From positions 1 through 36,896 of the forward strand of contig JAHEKF010000033.1 in NCBI GenBank assembly GCA_024638465.1: a stretch of DNA of 36,896 nt. The letters run 5' to 3'. A program made the translations under genes and the position numbers. This document shows, piece after piece, positions 33,642 through 36,896 of the stretch (the stretch's first letter is position 1; each line of letters begins with the position of its first letter). The stretch comes from Rhodospirillaceae bacterium (GTDB lineage Bacteria > Pseudomonadota > Gammaproteobacteria > Steroidobacterales > Rariloculaceae). Under the pieces are notes generated by a model. It worked only from the letters and a program-made list of their open reading frames with translations, ran no database searches and was not told the DNA's origin.

Positions 33642-34616
33642 TCATTCATTCATCCAACGTCGTGCGCTCTCCGGATCGCACACGGCCAGCGCGAACCTCT
33701 CGGCCGGCGCATGGTCCAGTACGATCTGACCCGTTGCTGGTGCTTGAAGATACTCCGGATCCTCCAGAACAAAGTCGACGCTCAACTGAGTCATGTCTTC
33801 CGTCAGCTCCAACCTCTCGACCAGGTGCTTCTGCGCGCCCGAAGGCGTGCCGAACAAGCTTCCGTCGATGTTGTCGGTAAAATGATTCGTGTCTATGACG
33901 AGAACGTCACCTTCCCACCAGCCGATAGAGTGACCGTGGAGAGTGCGTTCGCCATCCGCTGGATGCTCTCGCCCATCCATATAGACGATACGCTCAATCG
34001 CGAACTCCTCGGTCTGAATCAATATGTGGCTGTCTTGCATCGAGAGCTGTGTCAGGCTCACTCCAAATGTCATCGGCGGAGCCGGGGGTATGCACTGCGA
34101 TTCCGGATTATCTTCTTCGGTGTATTCAGCCTGAGCGGCGGCTCCCTTCTCAGTCGGAGGCCCACTGTTCAGGTAATCCTCGTCGAATCGCGAAGGGTCC
34201 CAGAGGCCAAAAATATCTGTTGCAACGACAGCCGGGTGTGGCTCGTCCAGAACTTCTGGCATCAAGGTTGTACCGTCCGGTGTCGTAAGCGAAATCATCA
34301 GAGCGTGGTTTCGCTCGACGTTCCTGTCGGGACGTCCTCGCACTTCAACCCGATCTCCGAGTACGAGCGTAGCTGCTGTCCAACCACTTCTCTCCATTGT
34401 TCGGGGATCTTCGCCCTCGATCTGCCAACGCATGAGCTGACCGTTGTAGTCTTCGGTGTCAACGAAGATGTACACGTGCGGATACTTCCAGTCGTAGCCG
34501 GTTACAACTCCCTCAAGGACGATCTCCTGGTCTCGGTCAAAAATGACGGGACTGTGATGCGCGAGTACGCCAGTTGAGCCGAACCCGATCAGAATAACTG
34601 TCAATAGGTATCTCAT
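33642..34616 (-). CDS. Exported DUF6152 protein with a C-terminal two-cysteine domain
   Basis: The protein has 324 residues. The signal ends at AHHS (19-22). The second DUF6152 motif reads WKYPH (43-47) instead of WRNPH. The two-cysteine domain has Cys175 in CIPPAPP, RIVYMDGREHP, SIGWWEGDVLVIDT, LVERL, LEDPEYL and Cys313 in AVCDPESARR; the spacing is 138. It belongs to the same subgroup as the protein at 25535-26566, sharing YMDGR-x-HP, SGAQKH and EDPEYL, although the two genes are 7 kb apart. The ribosome site is weak (GGTGGA). The function is unknown. Confidence 0.8.
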   Translation of the reverse strand: MRYLLTVILIGFGSTGVLAHHSPVIFDRDQEIVLEGVVTGYDWKYPHVYIFVDTEDYNGQLMRWQIEGEDPRTMERSGWTAATLVLGDRVEVRGRPDRNVERNHALMISLTTPDGTTLMPEVLDEPHPAVVATDIFGLWDPSRFDEDYLNSGPPTEKGAAAQAEYTEEDNPESQCIPPAPPMTFGVSLTQLSMQDSHILIQTEEFAIERIVYMDGREHPADGERTLHGHSIGWWEGDVLVIDTNHFTDNIDGSLFGTPSGAQKHLVERLELTEDMTQLSVDFVLEDPEYLQAPATGQIVLDHAPAERFALAVCDPESARRWMNE

Positions 34617-34733
34617 TGATCCACCGAGTTACGCATCTCCATGCATATTAGTCACTAATCGACGGCTTCTCGCGGCTACAAGCAGAGACTAACTTCGCCC
34701 TCATTCAACGAGTTGCGGCGCCGCAGATACGCT

Positions 34734-34979
34734 CTACTCGGGACGGCAAATTTTCGCAATGAGTTTTTTGACTATCGGAATCGCGACCATCAGCGCCGGA
34801 AATGCGATCATCCAGCTCGTAACCCAGGCTCGACTCCAGGCAACAACGAATCCGTCGGAGACGCCAGTCACCTGCAGGGTAGCAACCATCGATACGAGCG
34901 CGCTCATGAAGAGCGAGAGAAATAGCGGCGTAAGAATCGGGCCAGCCCATGCTGCGGGCAGACGAAAATCGCGTTGCAT
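34734..34979 (-). CDS. DUF2798-family small membrane protein
   Basis: The protein has 81 residues from ATG 34979 (AAAGG ahead; a GTG at 34991 is also open). Two membrane segments are visible, about 13-35 (GPILTPLFLSLFMSALVSMV) and 46-68 (WVTSWMIAFPALMVAIPIV). The wording LPAAWAGPILTPLFLSLFMS and WVTSWMIAFPA fits the DUF2798 pattern. The role is unknown. Gene density and GC content seem lower from here to the end of the window than on the left, judged by eye. Confidence 0.72.
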   Translation of the reverse strand: MQRDFRLPAAWAGPILTPLFLSLFMSALVSMVATLQVTGVSDGFVVAWSRAWVTSWMIAFPALMVAIPIVKKLIAKICRPE

Positions 34980-35124
34980 TCTGCCTTTCACTTCGATAGT
35001 TCTCTGCTGGTTGTAGCATAGTGTCGAATGCGTCGATGCATGGTCCTTCGATTCTAAAATCGCTTAGTGGCAGCCGTAGGCCAGCGGCGACCACCAATCA
35101 ACGTTTGTTAACAGCGCGCTCCCA

Positions 35125-35508
35125 TCATGCACGTTTGAGCTGGCCTCCGATACTCCAGACTCCGTCTCCCTTCGAGGAAATATATAAAAACACGAAGCAA
35201 AAAAGTGCCGCAAGTTCTCCCTGGTTGAGGATCGGAAAAAAGTCGTTGGTGCCATGTGAAATCCAATAGGCCGCCGCCATATGACCGCTGGCGATAAAGG
35301 CGGCGGGTGACGTGAACAGGCCGATCATAATCAACAGGCCGCCTACCAGTTCAATGCCACCTCCCACAATCAGGACGAAACCCTCGGCAGGCGATACTCT
35401 GGGAAAACTAAAGTACTTACTTGTCCCGTGCCAGAGAAATAAAAAACCAGCCATAATTCGCATCAGCGCATAGGTCTGATTCTCGTAGGATTTCATAAAG
35501 CCCAACAT
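35125..35508 (-). CDS. DoxX-family membrane protein
   Basis: The protein has 127 residues with four membrane segments. LMRIMAGFLFLWHGTSKYF, then GGGIELVGGLLIMIGLFTSP and GHMAAAYWISHG, is the DoxX pattern. These proteins are related to quinone-linked thiosulfate oxidase subunits and to redox-stress membrane proteins, but most are of unknown function. GGAG precedes ATG 35508. No sulfur-oxidation partner is nearby, so a general redox role is more likely. Confidence 0.87.
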   Translation of the reverse strand: MLGFMKSYENQTYALMRIMAGFLFLWHGTSKYFSFPRVSPAEGFVLIVGGGIELVGGLLIMIGLFTSPAAFIASGHMAAAYWISHGTNDFFPILNQGELAALFCFVFLYISSKGDGVWSIGGQLKRA

Positions 35509-35574
35509 CGAAAATCTCCTTCGTAACCTGGCTCAGATCCGGTTCCGGCCAGAGGCAGTCATTCTGACGTACGT

Positions 35575-36006
35575 CTATTCCTCGCATCTCACCGATTCGA
35601 CGGAGACCGATGCGGTATCCAAGTCGATAACAAGAGCTTCATCTTCTTGTTCGGCTCCCGACAAGCACAATCTAACTAGCGTAGCGTCAATCCAGTCAGC
35701 TCGAATATTTTCATCCGTAATTGTGCTCCCGTCGTTTGCCAGGCTTGTCGTAGCCACCAGTTGTCGTTCGATCGCACCTTCGCCAGCCAGATAAACTCGA
35801 ATGGCTTCCGGCGAATATGCCATCCTCCGCTCGGGCGCCATCTCAACAACTACACTGAAGTTCCCGTCAGGAGATCTATAGGAATCGAACTCGACGAAGT
35901 CCGAATCCGATGGGCCGCACCCTGTTACCCCCAAGGATAAACCAACGAGCAATGTGATCCATATCGATCGCGGTAATCGAGCTTCGTATCTCAAAACTGC
36001 AAGCAC
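35575..36006 (-). CDS. Small lipoprotein, hypothetical
   Basis: The protein has 143 residues and apparently starts at GTG 36006 with only a weak ribosome site. The leader WITLLVGLSLGVTGCGPSD has a lipobox, VTGC with Cys30. The mature part is short and beta-rich (SYRSPDGNFSVVVEM, IRVYLAGEGAIERQL) with a pair of cysteines near the end (CLSG, RCEE). I recognise no family. It lies 6 bp after the truncated membrane-protein frame and could be in one transcript with it. Confidence 0.65.
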   Translation of the reverse strand: MLAVLRYEARLPRSIWITLLVGLSLGVTGCGPSDSDFVEFDSYRSPDGNFSVVVEMAPERRMAYSPEAIRVYLAGEGAIERQLVATTSLANDGSTITDENIRADWIDATLVRLCLSGAEQEDEALVIDLDTASVSVESVRCEE

Positions 36007-36012
36007 TCTCGG

Positions 36013-36240
36013 CTACTCGCCATCAAAAGCGCAAGTTTGCCGATTGACCGTCAACTGATGGCTCCTACCGACCCGCCGCTGTAATTCGCTGACATCGCCG
36101 CTCCCAGACTCGGCCCTACTCCTGGTAATCTCTTCAGCAATGAGATCGTTGCTCTGTCGTATTTGCACAGCCAGCAACAGGAGCCCCGCGATTACGCCCG
36201 CGTTCGCAAGCAGGCTAAGTGTTTGGCCAAGATCGAGCAT
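36013..36240 (-). CDS. Short membrane protein, probably truncated
   Basis: The protein has 75 residues. The start LGQTLSLLANAGVIAGLLLL then AVQIRQSNDLI matches the N-terminus of a common marine-bacterial family of about 150-170 residues that begins with one membrane segment followed by IRQ-x-x and a long helix. Here the helix breaks off after about 50 residues, followed by an unrelated-looking tail (RSHQLTVNRQTCAFDGE). It is probably a frameshifted or deleted copy rather than a complete gene. Confidence 0.45.
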   Translation of the reverse strand: MLDLGQTLSLLANAGVIAGLLLLAVQIRQSNDLIAEEITRSRAESGSGDVSELQRRVGRSHQLTVNRQTCAFDGE

Positions 36241-36380
36241 CTTCGAAGATTCTCCCCAAGCATCCAGAGCCTCGCATTTTAACTTCGACCTTATGGCTCT
36301 TACCTGGACTTGTCCCGGTCCCTCTAGATCTGTCTGCGGAAGCGGGGCCTTACGATCCGGTCAGGAGCGGACATATTCGC

Positions 36381-36869
36381 CTAGCTGACTTGGTCGAAAG
36401 CAGCGGGGTAAGCTAAATTGCCGTGAAGCTTGGCCAAACTTCCGGGCCTTAGCTCCAGAGCCATCATATAGTCCTTCGGATATGACGTCTCAAGCTTCGC
36501 ACAAGCTCCTACTGAAAACCCGAATCGAGAGTAATAGTCGGGCTCGCCTAGAAGAATCATTGCGAGCCACCCGCCCGATTTCGCACGCTCGATCGCCTCT
36601 CTTATCAAAGCCGAGCCAATCCCACGACCTTGAAAATCTGACTGGACTGAAACAGGTGCCAACGCAACGCACCTATCCGGAGATTGAAGCTCAGATAGCA
36701 GTATGTGGCCGACGATCTGACCACCCTCATCGGCAACGAGCTCCGTAACGACATCACCTGATTCCCGCAGCGCTTCGACCAGATCCGCCTCAGCGTCCTG
36801 ACCAAAAGCTTGCCGCAAGATCGTCCGGACAGCTTCACTATCCGCGGGAGCGGCAGCACGAATATTCAT
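36381..36869 (-). CDS. GNAT-family N-acetyltransferase (YhbS-like)
   Basis: The protein has 162 residues and is cytosolic. The acetyl-CoA pyrophosphate loop is QGRGIGSALI (80-89), preceded by the strand LAPVSVQSDF and followed by ILLGEPDYYSRFGF, wording typical of the YhbS group of GNAT enzymes. The substrate is unknown. ATG 36869 is 27 bp from the window edge, so its promoter is not visible. Between it and the truncated membrane gene (36241-36380) I see nothing notable. Confidence 0.88.
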   Translation of the reverse strand: MNIRAAAPADSEAVRTILRQAFGQDAEADLVEALRESGDVVTELVADEGGQIVGHILLSELQSPDRCVALAPVSVQSDFQGRGIGSALIREAIERAKSGGWLAMILLGEPDYYSRFGFSVGACAKLETSYPKDYMMALELRPGSLAKLHGNLAYPAAFDQVS

Positions 36870-36896
36870 AACTGAAGTTCAGATGTTTCCACGGCT

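Noticed and set aside
33513-34577. A 354-codon plus-strand open frame
   Set aside because: It lies antisense to the DUF6152 gene at 33642-34616, whose signal peptide and motifs are clear. The long frame is a by-product of codon bias.

Overview
The window is 36.9 kb of fairly GC-rich bacterial DNA with close-packed genes. It looks proteobacterial, most likely a marine-type or host-associated gammaproteobacterium. The grounds are an hspQ gene, Sec, Tat and lipoprotein signals of Gram-negative type, and a large set of DUF6152-type exported proteins. This placement is inferred from gene families only. I saw no rRNA, tRNA, CRISPR array, transposase or phage gene, and no classical transcription factor.

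Layout. (1) 1-830: the 3' end of a molybdopterin-binding xanthine dehydrogenase-family subunit, then about 650 bp without a gene but full of short inverted and direct repeats. (2) 831-5038, minus strand: amidohydrolase lipoprotein, exported Rossmann-fold protein, metallo-beta-lactamase (MBL) fold lipoprotein with an EF-hand insert, DUF6152 protein. (3) 5185-6147, minus: GAF protein with a degenerate GGDEF domain. (4) 6255-15053, minus: a probable catabolic operon of enolase-superfamily enzyme, ketopantoate-reductase-like enzyme, cytosolic RidA, Tat-exported RidA, M20 peptidase, LVIVD propeller, alpha/beta hydrolase and NHL propeller. It diverges at 15.1 kb from (5) 15238-19669, plus: NHL propeller, SMP-30 lactonase, BKACE (DUF849) enzyme and PQQ-type sugar dehydrogenase. 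(6) 19687-30050, minus: an accessory stretch dominated by one expanded exported family, interrupted by a SPOR-like/M23 cell-wall pair, an FG-GAP pseudogene and a duplicated NTF2-like lipoprotein. (7) 30447-36869: small membrane protein, second MBL/EF-hand protein, second PQQ sugar dehydrogenase, hspQ, another DUF6152 protein, DUF2798, DoxX, a lipoprotein, a truncated membrane protein and a GNAT acetyltransferase.

The most striking feature is a C-terminal domain that I can align by eye in nine exported proteins of this window (genes starting at 5038, 20532, 21355, 22213, 25506, 26566, 29109, 30050 and 34616). Each mature protein has exactly two cysteines, 137-151 residues apart. They flank conserved blocks of the form G-x-W-[ED]-x-x-x-L-V-V, E-[RV] and [ET]-D-P. 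The domain is joined either to DUF6152 (four proteins) or to an N-terminal D-G-x-P-D-[LFM]-x-G-[VI]-W-like segment (four proteins); one is short. A tenth gene encodes DUF6152 alone and lies directly downstream of a copy lacking DUF6152.

How the genes may work together (inference): PQQ dehydrogenases oxidise sugars or alcohols in the periplasm. The lactonase, the enolase-superfamily enzyme, the PanE-like reductase and BKACE could then carry acid products through the cytosol. M20, RidA, alpha/beta hydrolase and amidohydrolase enzymes add deacylation and imine chemistry. The many exported propellers and two-Cys proteins suggest a large, poorly characterised periplasmic compartment of unknown substrate.
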